A DNA stretch of 44,144 nt, from NCBI RefSeq assembly GCF_029871205.1, contig NZ_SSOJ01000139.1:177138-221281 (forward strand), read 5' to 3'. Position 1 is the first letter of the stretch, and the number at the start of each line of letters is the position of its first letter. Shown here in pieces: positions 1 through 7,273 of the stretch. The notes below the pieces were generated by a model. That model saw only the letters and a list, made by a program, of their open reading frames with translations, ran no database searches and was not told the DNA's origin. Position numbers and translations under genes: made by a program. This DNA comes from Pseudomonas sp. BN417. Its GTDB lineage: Bacteria; Pseudomonadota; Gammaproteobacteria; Pseudomonadales; Pseudomonadaceae.

Positions 1-16
1 TTGCGCAGGGGGACGA

Positions 17-183
17 GCGGCATGGATGCCGCGAGAGGCGTGTGGGGCCATGGATGGCCCCTCGCGCCGGGCCCCCGGAGCAATGTTGGAGCGAGGGAAC
101 CCGACGCAGTCGGGCCGGATGCAGGGGCAAGCCCTCTTGGTTACTTCTGGGGCGACTGCCAGAAGTGACTCGCCGGGAGGCGA
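17..183. repeat. array of five consecutive hairpins (Pseudomonas-type intergenic repeat)
   Basis: Five inverted repeats follow one another: 17-32 (6-bp stem, loop TGGA), 44-61 (7-bp stem, loop TGGA), 100-114 (6-bp stem, loop GCA), 140-169 (11-bp stem with one mismatch) and 170-183 (5-bp stem, loop GGGA). Similar intergenic blocks are common in pseudomonads, as I recall. Short ORFs over this block on the plus strand are probably not genes. Function unknown. Confidence 0.55.
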
Positions 184-283
184 AACAGGGACTCGCAGCC
201 TACTCGATAAGCAGCTCGGCTCAGGACGTTCTAGCAACACTTAATGCAGACATAGCCAATGAATTCGCTTTTTCCAAAGCATG

Positions 284-312
284 AAAAAAGGCGCCTTAAG
301 GCGCCTTTTTTT
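284..312. terminator. bidirectional rho-independent terminator
   Basis: A run of A precedes a perfect 6-bp stem GGCGCC/GGCGCC with a TTAA loop, followed by seven T. It works in both directions and lies 14 bases past the stop of the minus-strand L,D-transpeptidase gene. Confidence 0.85.
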
Positions 313-325
313 GCGGTAATTGGAT

Positions 326-835
326 TCAAGGGCGGATCTCGATCAACGTGCCGTCCCTCACCAGGCTCCAGATTTCGCGCATGTCCGAGTTCTTCATGGC
401 GATGCAGCCCTCGGTCCAGTCCAGGCTATGGAAGTACCACTCCGGGTATTCCTCATCCAGCGGGGTGCCGTGGATCATGATCATGCCGCCGGGCGGCACG
501 CCCTTTTCCCGGGCCTTGGCGGCGTCGCGGGCATTGGGGTAGGAAATGTGCAGGGCCAGGTTGAATTTGTCGCTGGTCTTGCGCCAGTCGATCCAGTAGA
601 AGCCTTCCGGGGTGCGCTGGTCGCCCTCGCGAATCTTGGGCCCGCTGGGCTGCTTGCCGAGGGAGATGCGATAGGACTTGAGTACGTCGCCACGGTTCAT
701 CAGCAGCAGCGTGCGCTCCGATTTCACCACCAGGACCTTGTCGATGGATTTGCCACCCAGCGACGGCGTAGTGCTGGCCTGCGCGAGAGCGGCGAGGCTC
801 ATGGAAAGTACGACTAGCAACCAGCGCATCGGCAC
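326..835 (-). CDS. L,D-transpeptidase family protein (YkuD domain)
   Basis: A 169-residue exported protein with a YkuD (L,D-transpeptidase) catalytic fold. Residues 1-20 form a signal peptide ending in LAQAS. The body carries the two family signatures: IHGTP with His122, and DWTEGCIAM with the catalytic Cys144. Known YkuD enzymes act in the periplasm on peptidoglycan, making 3-3 cross-links or attaching proteins. Short single-domain versions with a TEGCIAM rather than SHGCIR motif are often annotated ErfK/YafK-like, and some cut such links rather than form them, so the exact reaction is open. The gene is last before a strong terminator. The next gene upstream on this strand (Nudix) ends 36 bases away. 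The start could be residue 1 or Met3. Confidence 0.85.
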   Translation of the reverse strand: MPMRWLLVVLSMSLAALAQASTTPSLGGKSIDKVLVVKSERTLLLMNRGDVLKSYRISLGKQPSGPKIREGDQRTPEGFYWIDWRKTSDKFNLALHISYPNARDAAKAREKGVPPGGMIMIHGTPLDEEYPEWYFHSLDWTEGCIAMKNSDMREIWSLVRDGTLIEIRP

Positions 836-871
836 AACATCCCCACAGTGTTCTAGTAAGCAGATTAGCGG

Positions 872-1426
872 TCAGGCTTTTTTGTAATAGGCCAGCAACG
901 GCGCGATCGGCTCGTTGCGCACCGGGAAGACCTGGCCGGCGCGGTCGGCGAAATAACATTCTAAGGTACGGCCCACTGTCGGAAAAGCCAGCTCGGACCA
1001 GGGAATCTCCCGTTCGTGAAAAAGTCGCACTTCCAAGCTCTCGTCGCCGGCGGCGAAGTCCAGGTCCACCAGTTCGGCGCGGAAGAAGGTGTACACCTGA
1101 CTGATGTGCGGCAGGTCGAACAGGGTATAGAGGCTGAGGTTGCGCACGCGCGCGCAGGCTTCCTCGAGGGTTTCCCGGCTGGCGGCCTGCTCCATGGTCT
1201 CGCCGTTTTCCATGAAACCGGCGGGTAGGGTCCAGTAACCCTTGCGCGGGTCGATGGCGCGGCGGCAGAGCAACACCTGCTCGCCCCATATCGGCAGGCA
1301 GCCGGCGACGATGCGCGGGTTCTGGTAATGGATGGTGTGGCAGCTTTCGCACACATGGCGCAGCCGGTTGTCGCCATCGGGGATGCGCTGGACGACCGGG
1401 CCGCCGCACTGGCTGCAGAATTTCAT
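872..1426 (-). CDS. Nudix hydrolase with N-terminal zinc ribbon
   Basis: A 184-residue hydrolase of nucleoside-diphosphate-linked substrates. The N-terminus is a zinc ribbon with Cys4/Cys7 and Cys26/Cys29, as in NudC-type NADH pyrophosphatases and related small Nudix proteins. The Nudix box starts at Gly70 and includes Glu76 and RETLEEAC (84-91). The usual Gly after EE-x is Cys91, a departure seen in a conserved subgroup, so activity is still likely. The start at 1426 is chosen because GAGGAA lies just upstream and the zinc ribbon starts right after it. The reading frame stays open 25 codons further upstream without recognisable protein. Substrate unknown. It may be co-transcribed with the L,D-transpeptidase gene. 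Confidence 0.85.
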   Translation of the reverse strand: MKFCSQCGGPVVQRIPDGDNRLRHVCESCHTIHYQNPRIVAGCLPIWGEQVLLCRRAIDPRKGYWTLPAGFMENGETMEQAASRETLEEACARVRNLSLYTLFDLPHISQVYTFFRAELVDLDFAAGDESLEVRLFHEREIPWSELAFPTVGRTLECYFADRAGQVFPVRNEPIAPLLAYYKKA

Positions 1427-1594
1427 CAAAGTTCCTCGAGGTCGGGCATCCATCTTGGCGCGGCATGGTGTCGCGCGGCAAGCCACGGGCGGGCCAACCA
1501 AGGGTGGTGAATGGTGCGACCTGTCGGTACGGGGGTTGGGTGGCCCAATGGTTCATGCCATGATGCCGGGCAGTCGAGAACAATGAGAAAGTCC

Positions 1595-2197
1595 ATGCTG
1601 GATGACCTGCTCCGTCGTGTGCAGAGCTACTCCCCGAAAACCCTGGAGACCGATCGCGACTTCCCCGAAGCTGCGGTGCTGGTGCCGATTACCCGCAGCG
1701 ACGAGCCTGAGCTGGTCCTGACCCTGCGCGCCAGCGGCCTGTCCACCCACGGCGGCGAAGTGGCTTTCCCCGGCGGCCGTCGCGATCCCGAGGACGCGGA
1801 CCTGATCCGCACCGCCCTGCGTGAGGCGGAAGAAGAAGTCGGCCTGCCGCCCGGCCTGGTGGAAGTCATAGGCCCGCTCAGCACCCTGGTCTCCCGCCAT
1901 GGCATCAAGGTCACGCCCTACGTGGGGCTGGTTCCGGATTTCGTCCAGTACAAGGCCAACGACGGCGAGATCGACTCGGTGTTCAGCGTGCCGCTGGAGT
2001 TCTTCCGCGACGATCCGCGGCAGATGACCCACCGCATCGACTACCTCGGCCGCAGCTGGTACGTGCCCAGCTACCAGTACGGCGAATTCAAGATCTGGGG
2101 CCTGACCGCGATCATGGTCGTCGAGCTGGTCAACCTGGTCTACGACGCCGGGATCGAGATGACCCGCGCGCCCGCCAGCTTCATAAAACTCAAATAA
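1595..2197 (+). CDS. CoA pyrophosphatase-type Nudix hydrolase
   Basis: A 200-residue cytoplasmic Nudix enzyme of the CoA pyrophosphatase (UPF0035/NudL) group, which splits CoA and its derivatives into 4'-phosphopantetheine and 3',5'-ADP. It shows the family's extended signature before the box (STHGGEVAFPGG) and the core TALREAEEEVGL. The start at 1595 gives the usual family length. An in-frame ATG at 1583 with an equally modest ribosome-binding site is possible, and the frame remains open to 1511. It is transcribed away from the other Nudix gene, and the gamma carbonic anhydrase gene follows after 21 bases, so it probably opens an operon running through purT. Confidence 0.85.
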   Translation: MLDDLLRRVQSYSPKTLETDRDFPEAAVLVPITRSDEPELVLTLRASGLSTHGGEVAFPGGRRDPEDADLIRTALREAEEEVGLPPGLVEVIGPLSTLVSRHGIKVTPYVGLVPDFVQYKANDGEIDSVFSVPLEFFRDDPRQMTHRIDYLGRSWYVPSYQYGEFKIWGLTAIMVVELVNLVYDAGIEMTRAPASFIKLK

Positions 2198-2218
2198 GCC
2201 CCGTTCGAGGAGCGCCTG

Positions 2219-2743
2219 ATGAAATACCGCCTTGGAACCGCCCAGGTCGAAGCCCATCCCGACAGCTGGGCCGCCCCCACCGCCACCCTGGTGGGCAAGG
2301 TGCGGCTCGATGCCGGTGCCAGCGTCTGGTTCGGCGCCGTCCTGCGCGGCGACAACGAGCTGATCCACATCGGCGAGAACAGCAATGTCCAGGACGGCAC
2401 CGTGATGCACACCGACATGGGCTACCCGCTGAACATCGGCCGCTCGGTCACCATCGGCCACAACGCCATGCTCCACGGCTGCTCGGTGGGCGACTACAGC
2501 CTGATCGGCATCAACGCCGTGGTGCTCAACGGTGCCAAGATTGGCAAGTACTGCATCATCGGGGCCAATGCGCTGATCCCGGAAGGCAAGGAGATCCCCG
2601 ATGGCTCGTTGGTCATGGGCTCCCCCGGCAAGGTGGTGCGCGAGCTGACCGAGCAGCAGAAGAAGATGCTCGAGGCCAGCGCCGCCCACTATGTGCACAA
2701 CGCCCAGCGTTACGCCCGCGACCTGGCGGAGCAGGACGACTGA
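2219..2743 (+). CDS. gamma-class carbonic anhydrase family protein
   Basis: A 174-residue left-handed beta-helix protein built from hexapeptide repeats. The three zinc-binding histidines of gamma carbonic anhydrases can be seen: His64, His81 and His86, in VMHTD and IGHNAMLHG. Family members are trimers that bind metal between subunits. Some hydrate CO2, while others (YrdA/PaaY/CaiE relatives) have other or unknown roles. A GAGGAG ribosome-binding site lies 6 bases before the ATG. Its TGA stop overlaps the ATG of the next gene (DUF1289) by one base, a sign of translational coupling. Confidence 0.9.
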   Translation: MKYRLGTAQVEAHPDSWAAPTATLVGKVRLDAGASVWFGAVLRGDNELIHIGENSNVQDGTVMHTDMGYPLNIGRSVTIGHNAMLHGCSVGDYSLIGINAVVLNGAKIGKYCIIGANALIPEGKEIPDGSLVMGSPGKVVRELTEQQKKMLEASAAHYVHNAQRYARDLAEQDD

Positions 2744-2952
2744 TGGATGCCGAACGCCCCGTCCGTTCGCCTTGCGTGCAGGTCTGCGTGCTGGACGACC
2801 ATGACATCTGCAGCGGCTGCCAGCGCAGCGCTGACGAAATCACCCGCTGGGGTCGCATGGACAACGCCGAGCGCCGCGAGGTGCTGGCCCGCTGCTTCGA
2901 GCGCGCCAAGGCCAGCGGCCTGTTCATCGCGTCCCCGACCCAGGTTTCTTGA
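2743..2952 (+). CDS. DUF1289 domain-containing small cysteine-rich protein
   Basis: A 69-residue protein of the DUF1289 family. Four cysteines, Cys11, Cys15, Cys23 and Cys26 (SPCVQVC and ICSGCQR), suggest a metal site, followed by the conserved EITRWGRM stretch typical of the family. Its biochemical role is not known. The start codon overlaps the carbonic anhydrase stop (ATGA type), and purT begins 17 bases downstream, so it sits within one operon. A second in-frame start is not needed; the ATG at 2747 is in another frame. Confidence 0.85.
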   Translation: MDAERPVRSPCVQVCVLDDHDICSGCQRSADEITRWGRMDNAERREVLARCFERAKASGLFIASPTQVS

Positions 2953-2969
2953 ATCACCGAGGAAACGAC

Positions 2970-4151
2970 ATGCCCCGTATTGGAACCCCCTTGTCGCCCA
3001 GCGCGACCCGTGTACTGCTGTGCGGCTCCGGTGAGCTCGGCAAGGAGGTGGTGATCGAACTGCAGCGCCTCGGCTGCGAAGTCATTGCCGTCGACCGCTA
3101 CGCCGATGCCCCGGCCATGCAGGTGGCCCATCGCAGCCATGTGATCAGCATGCTCGACGGCGCCGCCCTGCGCGCCGTGATCGAACAGGAGAAGCCGCAT
3201 TACATAGTGCCGGAGATCGAGGCCATCGCCACCGCCACCCTGGTGGAACTGGAGGCCGAAGGCTTCACCGTGGTGCCCACCGCCCGCGCCGCGCAGCTGA
3301 CCATGAACCGCGAAGGCATCCGCCGTCTCGCTGCCGAAGAACTGGGGGTTCCCACCTCGCCCTACCACTTCGCCGACAGCTACGAGGACTACAGCGCCGC
3401 CGTGGCCAGCGTCGGCTATCCCTGCGTGGTCAAGCCGATCATGAGTTCCTCCGGCAAGGGGCAGTCGGTGCTGAAGTCCGACGCCGACCTCAAGGCTGCC
3501 TGGGACTACGCCCAGGAAGGCGGCCGCGCCGGCAAGGGGCGGGTGATTGTCGAAGGCTTCATCGATTTCGACTACGAGATCACCTTGCTCACGGTGCGCC
3601 ACATCGGCGGCACCAGCTTCTGCGCCCCCATCGGCCACCGCCAGGTGAAGGGCGACTACCACGAGTCCTGGCAGCCCCAGGCCATGAGCCCGAAAGCCCT
3701 GGCCGAATCCGAACGCATTGCCCAGGCGGTGACCGAGGCCCTGGGCGGTCGTGGCCTGTTCGGCGTCGAGCTGTTCATCAAGGGCGACCAGGTGTGGTTC
3801 AGCGAAGTCTCGCCGCGTCCCCACGATACCGGCCTGGTCACCCTGATCTCCCAGGACCTGTCCGAGTTCGCCCTGCATGCCCGCGCCATCCTCGGCCTGC
3901 CAATCCCGGCGATTCGCCAGCAGGGGCCGTCCGCCTCGGCGGTGATACTGGTGGAAGGCACGTCCAGCCAGGTCAGCTTTGGCAATCTCGGCGCCGCCCT
4001 CAGCGAACCGGACACCGCCCTGCGTCTGTTCGGCAAACCGGAAGTGGACGGCCAGCGCCGCATGGGCGTGGCCCTGGCGCGGGACGAGTCCACCGACCTG
4101 GCGCGAGCCAAGGCGACCCGTTCAGCCCAGGCGGTCGACGTCCAGCTGTGA
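2970..4151 (+). CDS. purT: formate-dependent phosphoribosylglycinamide formyltransferase
   Basis: A 393-residue ATP-grasp enzyme of purine synthesis. It converts GAR, formate and ATP into formyl-GAR, bypassing the folate-dependent PurN step. The N-terminal domain starts with [13 protein letters not shown] and has the family's conserved VPEIEAIAT. The ATP-grasp core includes [15 protein letters not shown], and the C-terminal part has FGVELF and [11 protein letters not shown], which bind metal and substrate. Length is normal for PurT. The ATG at 2970 with GAGG nine bases upstream is preferred over a TTG at 2949. The last codons overlap the GTG start of the SGNH hydrolase gene. Confidence 0.95.
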   Translation: MPRIGTPLSPSATRVLLCGSGELGKEVVIELQRLGCEVIAVDRYADAPAMQVAHRSHVISMLDGAALRAVIEQEKPHYIVPEIEAIATATLVELEAEGFTVVPTARAAQLTMNREGIRRLAAEELGVPTSPYHFADSYEDYSAAVASVGYPCVVKPIMSSSGKGQSVLKSDADLKAAWDYAQEGGRAGKGRVIVEGFIDFDYEITLLTVRHIGGTSFCAPIGHRQVKGDYHESWQPQAMSPKALAESERIAQAVTEALGGRGLFGVELFIKGDQVWFSEVSPRPHDTGLVTLISQDLSEFALHARAILGLPIPAIRQQGPSASAVILVEGTSSQVSFGNLGAALSEPDTALRLFGKPEVDGQRRMGVALARDESTDLARAKATRSAQAVDVQL

Positions 4152-4921
4152 GCCGCCTGGCCGGGTTGTGCTGGTGGGTGGCGGCACTGCCGCTGCTGCC
4201 GCTGGCGCTGCCCATGGCCGTGCATACCCGCCGTACCGCCCTGCGCCTGGCGCCCGCTGCCGGGCCGGGGCAGGGCCTTGCCGGCGCAGGGTTCGATGGC
4301 GAGCCGCTGCGCCTTCTATTGATAGGTGAATCCACTGTCGCCGGGGTCGGCACCTCCTGCCTGGAGTTCGCCTTGGCCGGGCAGCTGGCCAGCGCCCTGG
4401 CGGCCCGCCTGGGCCGGCCCGTGGCCTGGCGTGCTTGCGGCGAGAACGGGATTACCGCCGGCGGTGCCCTGGAACGCCTGCTGCCCCTGGTGGCGGAAGA
4501 ACCTGCCGACCTGGTGCTGCTGGTCTTCGGCGTCAACGACACCACTCACTTCAGTTCCAGCCGCCGCTGGCGGGAGTCCCTCGAAGGCCTGGCCCGGCAC
4601 TTCGCCGGTCGCGGCGCGCGGGTCGCCCTGGCCGGGGTCCCGCCCTTGCAGCACTTCAGTGCCTTGCCCTGGCTGCTGCGCCAGTTGCTCGGCTGGCGCG
4701 CACAGTTGCTGGACCGGCAGCTGCATGACCTGGCCGATCGGGAAGGGTTGGGCTGTTGCGCCACGCGCCTGGAGATGCGCCCGGAGTACCTGGCGCTGGA
4801 TGGCTATCATCCGTCGTCCCAGGGCTACCGGGTCTGGGGCGAGTCGCTGGCGGACTGGTTCGTCGCCGTGGCCCCGCCGCCCCGGGAGGCGGAGGGCCTG
4901 GCGCTCGATCTCAGCGCGTGA
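4148..4921 (+). CDS. SGNH/GDSL-type hydrolase
   Basis: A 257-residue esterase-like protein. The catalytic elements of the SGNH family are present: a nucleophile serine in IGESTVAG (Ser62, a GES variant of GDS), Gly98-Asn100 in GENG, Asn130 in FGVND, and Asp218/His221 in DGYHP. Residues 8-25 are hydrophobic and may anchor it in the inner membrane or act as an uncleaved signal. The start is a GTG whose last bases overlap the purT stop (GTGA), implying coupled translation. The natural substrate, whether an ester of lipids, sugars or peptidoglycan, cannot be told. The open frame extends back into purT, but that part is a shadow. Confidence 0.8.
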   Translation: MSRLAGLCWWVAALPLLPLALPMAVHTRRTALRLAPAAGPGQGLAGAGFDGEPLRLLLIGESTVAGVGTSCLEFALAGQLASALAARLGRPVAWRACGENGITAGGALERLLPLVAEEPADLVLLVFGVNDTTHFSSSRRWRESLEGLARHFAGRGARVALAGVPPLQHFSALPWLLRQLLGWRAQLLDRQLHDLADREGLGCCATRLEMRPEYLALDGYHPSSQGYRVWGESLADWFVAVAPPPREAEGLALDLSA

Positions 4922-5090
4922 GGCTGAGGTCGCTGTCGCGGGTTTCCTTCAGGCAGAGCACCGCCAGCAGGCTGATTGAGCCGGAATGCTGGCAAGTGGC
5001 CGGGCAGGCGTTTCTCAGTGGCCACGAGTGCGGCGGGCGCGGTGTCGCGGGTGGCGACCGCGGCCGGGGAGGGCGGGTAAGCCGCTGCCG
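4911..5090 (-). pseudogene. decayed C-terminal tail of an MFS transporter
   Basis: Reading the minus strand toward the stop at 4911-4913 gives ISLLAVLCLKETRDSDLS, which looks like the last transmembrane helix and the typical ETRD-S-L ending of a major facilitator transporter. Just upstream, in other frames, are LPAFRL and TAPAALVAT, resembling the preceding loop and helix (TAPLVAT...LAPAFYLM). This implies one or more indels and loss of the rest of the gene. As I recall, P. aeruginosa has an intact MFS gene in this place between purT and the CorC-like gene. The stop overlaps the SGNH gene by 11 bases. Confidence 0.45.
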
Positions 5091-5120
5091 ATTATAGAAA
5101 ACGGCTGCGGGGCGGGGCCA

Positions 5121-5945
5121 CTAGGCCTTTGGTGTAAGGCCGGCGCGCCAGGCGAGCACGCGCTGCACACGGTTCTCGCCGGACTGGAGGATTTCCAGGC
5201 GGTAGGGGCCGACCTTGAGGCACACGCTGCAGTCGGGGATCTGTTCCAGGGCCTCTGTGATCAGGCCGTTGAGGGTCTTCGGCCCGTCGCAGGGCAGGTG
5301 CCAGCCGAGTACCCGGTTCAGCTCGCGCAGGTGCAGGGCGCCGTCCAGCTCGTAGCGACCATCGTCGCGGGACTGGATACCGGGGTTGGGCGCGAAGTCT
5401 TCCAGGCTGCCGAATTCGCCCACCAACTCCTGGAAGATGTCCTCCAGGCTGACCAATCCCACCACGTCGCCATACTCGTCGACCACTATGCCGAGGCGGC
5501 GCTTCTGCTTCTGGAAGTTCACCAGTTGGGTCAGCAGCGGCGTGCTCTCCGGCACGAAGTAGGTGTCCCGGCTCACCGTCATCAAGGTCTCGGCGCTCGG
5601 CGGGCCCTCGGTCAGCAGGCGCGGCAACTGGCGCAGGTGGAGGATGCCTTCGATCTGGTTGATGTCTTCGCGGTAGAGCGGCAGGCGGGTGTGGGTGGCG
5701 TTCTGCAACTGGGCGAGGAGTTCCTCCGGCGAGGCGTCCAGGTCGATGCCCTGGATCTCGCTGCGGGGAATCATGATGGAGCTGATGGTGACCCGCTGCA
5801 GCGCATCGGTCACCGCCACCGGCAGGCGCGATTGCGGCTGGATCTCCACCCCGTGGCGGCGCCGGGTCGCGAGCCAGGCGACCATCGCGCCGGCTACCAG
5901 GGAGATCGTGATTCCAAGGAGGAGGCCGGCGAGCAATCCGTGCAT
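5121..5945 (-). CDS. HlyC/CorC-type CBS-domain protein lacking DUF21
   Basis: A 274-residue protein with one N-terminal transmembrane helix (residues 3-26), a CBS pair (about 55-180, including SIMIPRSEIQGIDLD and VVDEYGDVVGLVSLEDI) and a C-terminal CorC_HlyC domain (about 190-272). Relatives in the same genomic place are usually over 400 residues, with a DUF21 membrane domain of several helices between the start and the CBS pair. Here that domain is missing and the helix is joined to the CBS region by a short arginine-rich linker. Such proteins are linked to magnesium/cobalt efflux or haemolysin-like roles. The reading frame is intact. The CcsA-like gene lies 7 bases upstream, so the two form an operon. 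Confidence 0.8.
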   Translation of the reverse strand: MHGLLAGLLLGITISLVAGAMVAWLATRRRHGVEIQPQSRLPVAVTDALQRVTISSIMIPRSEIQGIDLDASPEELLAQLQNATHTRLPLYREDINQIEGILHLRQLPRLLTEGPPSAETLMTVSRDTYFVPESTPLLTQLVNFQKQKRRLGIVVDEYGDVVGLVSLEDIFQELVGEFGSLEDFAPNPGIQSRDDGRYELDGALHLRELNRVLGWHLPCDGPKTLNGLITEALEQIPDCSVCLKVGPYRLEILQSGENRVQRVLAWRAGLTPKA

Positions 5946-5952
5946 GGGCAGC

Positions 5953-6753
5953 TCAGACGTGAAGGATGAATTCGCGGACCAGCTTGCTGCCGAAATAGGC
6001 CAGCATCAGCAGGCAGAAGCCTGCCAGGGTCCAGCGGATGGCCTTGTGCCCGCGCCAGCCGAGCTGGTGGCGGCCCCAGAGCAGCACGCCGAACACGATC
6101 CAGGCGATGCAGGAGAGGATGGTCTTGTGCGCCAGGTGCTGGGCGAACAGGTTGTCGACGAACAGCCAGCCCGACAGCAGCGACAACGAGAGCAGGCCCC
6201 AGCCAGCCCAGAGGAAGCCGAACAGCAGACTTTCCATGGTCTGCAGGGCGGGGAAATTCTTGATCAGTCCGGACGGGTGCTTGTGCTTGAGCTGGTGGTC
6301 CTGCAGGAGCAGCAGCAGGGACTGGAACACCGCCATGGTCAGCAGGCCGTAGGCCAGGATCGACAGCAGTATGTGCGCCAGGATGCCCGGCCCTTCATTG
6401 ATGGCCTGGACGGTGCCACCCGGTACCAGCGCCGCGGCCAGCACCGTCAGTGCGCCGAGGGGCAGCAGCAGGAGCAGCAGGTTCTCCACCGGTATGCGCG
6501 CGCAGGCCAGGATGGTCAGCAGGATCACCGCCGCGGCGATCAGGCTGGCGGCATTGAAGAAGTCCAGAACCAGGCCGGCAGGGGTCAGCAACTGCTGGGA
6601 CAGACTGAACGCCTGGGCCGCCAGCGCCAGGGCACCGAGCAGCAGCAGCAGGGGTTTGCTCGGCGAGGTGCGCCTGGCCAGGTTGAAGCCCTGGTAGGAG
6701 GTGGCGCCGAGGTAGAGAACAGCAGCGATGAGGCTGGGCAGCAGGGGATGCAT
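5953..6753 (-). CDS. CcsA-like inner membrane protein (cytochrome c assembly family)
   Basis: A 266-residue protein with about eight transmembrane helices of the CcsA/YpjD type. Conserved features are a histidine in the fourth-fifth helix region (ILAHILLSILAYG), a tryptophan-containing segment near 180 (LWAGWGLLSL), and a second histidine in QHLAHKTILS. CcsA family members handle haem in cytochrome c maturation. This variant, found next to ffh in many gammaproteobacteria, has no proven role. The CorC-like gene follows 7 bases later and is probably co-transcribed. Transcription is divergent from ffh, with a 520-base gap between the start codons. Confidence 0.85.
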   Translation of the reverse strand: MHPLLPSLIAAVLYLGATSYQGFNLARRTSPSKPLLLLLGALALAAQAFSLSQQLLTPAGLVLDFFNAASLIAAAVILLTILACARIPVENLLLLLLPLGALTVLAAALVPGGTVQAINEGPGILAHILLSILAYGLLTMAVFQSLLLLLQDHQLKHKHPSGLIKNFPALQTMESLLFGFLWAGWGLLSLSLLSGWLFVDNLFAQHLAHKTILSCIAWIVFGVLLWGRHQLGWRGHKAIRWTLAGFCLLMLAYFGSKLVREFILHV

Positions 6754-6810
6754 AAGTCCTTGTAATCGCGGGCCCGAAAGTCGGTGAGTGTGGCACAGAC
6801 CGCGCCCAGC

Positions 6811-7074
6811 TTAAAGACGTCGCGCCCGTCTGGGCCGCGCGAGCGCGCCGGTGCCGATCGGCGTAGGGCGGACCGGCAGGGCGAGTCGCAAGTCGAGCAG
6901 GGCGAGCAGGATGGCCGCGAAGATGTACCCGGCCGGTGCGTTGGGGCTGCCGGTGAGGCTGACCAGGCCGGCGGCGAAGAACTGCGCGAAGGCGGGCGAC
7001 ATGTCGGAGATCTGGCTGCGCGACCAGGCGCTGGACCAGGCATCGCTGTGTTTCATCGATTGCTTGCGGCGCAT
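6811..7074 (-). CDS. possible small membrane protein, unrecognised
   Basis: An 87-residue open frame in the 520-base gap between the CcsA-like gene and ffh. Residues 28-66 contain two hydrophobic stretches (FAQFFAAGLVSLTGS and AGYIFAAILLALLDL) that vaguely resemble the end of an MFS transporter. There is no clear ribosome-binding site, and the end is arginine-rich and coding-poor. It may be a real small membrane protein, a gene remnant or chance. Apart from this frame and the weak ffh promoter, I see nothing in 6754-7273. Confidence 0.25.
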   Translation of the reverse strand: MRRKQSMKHSDAWSSAWSRSQISDMSPAFAQFFAAGLVSLTGSPNAPAGYIFAAILLALLDLRLALPVRPTPIGTGALARPRRARRL

Positions 7075-7169
7075 GCTGAAGGCCTGCGTGCGTTCGCCGC
7101 AGGCCGAGAATCGACACCTGGCGGCCAGGCTCAGCCTGCAGTTCTGATCCGGTCCGACGGGCGGCGGGA

Positions 7170-7198
7170 TTTCCCCCGCACCAGAAAATACCTAGAAT
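7170..7198 (+). promoter_or_regulatory. candidate sigma-70 promoter for ffh
   Basis: TAGAAT at 7193-7198 is a good -10 box, 75 bases before the ffh ATG. The matching -35 place (7170-7175, TTTCCC) is poor. Position and -10 match are the only support. Confidence 0.35.
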
Positions 7199-7273
7199 GA
7201 CGCGCTATTCAGCCGCTGCCTCGCGGCCTCCGCAAATCCTCCGATGTCCGCATCGAGCCGAATAGGTCCGCGC

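Noticed and set aside
258-268. AATGAATTCGC, resembling part of the arm of the ~100-bp element
   Set aside because: Only 11 bases match, with no partner arm or inner hairpins nearby, so chance is enough.
26-284. Small plus-strand frames over the first 280 bases
   Set aside because: They run through the hairpin array and have no family match; the block looks like a repeat, not a gene.
453-1583. 376-codon minus-strand frame over the L,D-transpeptidase and Nudix genes
   Set aside because: Arginine- and proline-rich shadow in another frame of two well-supported genes on the same strand.
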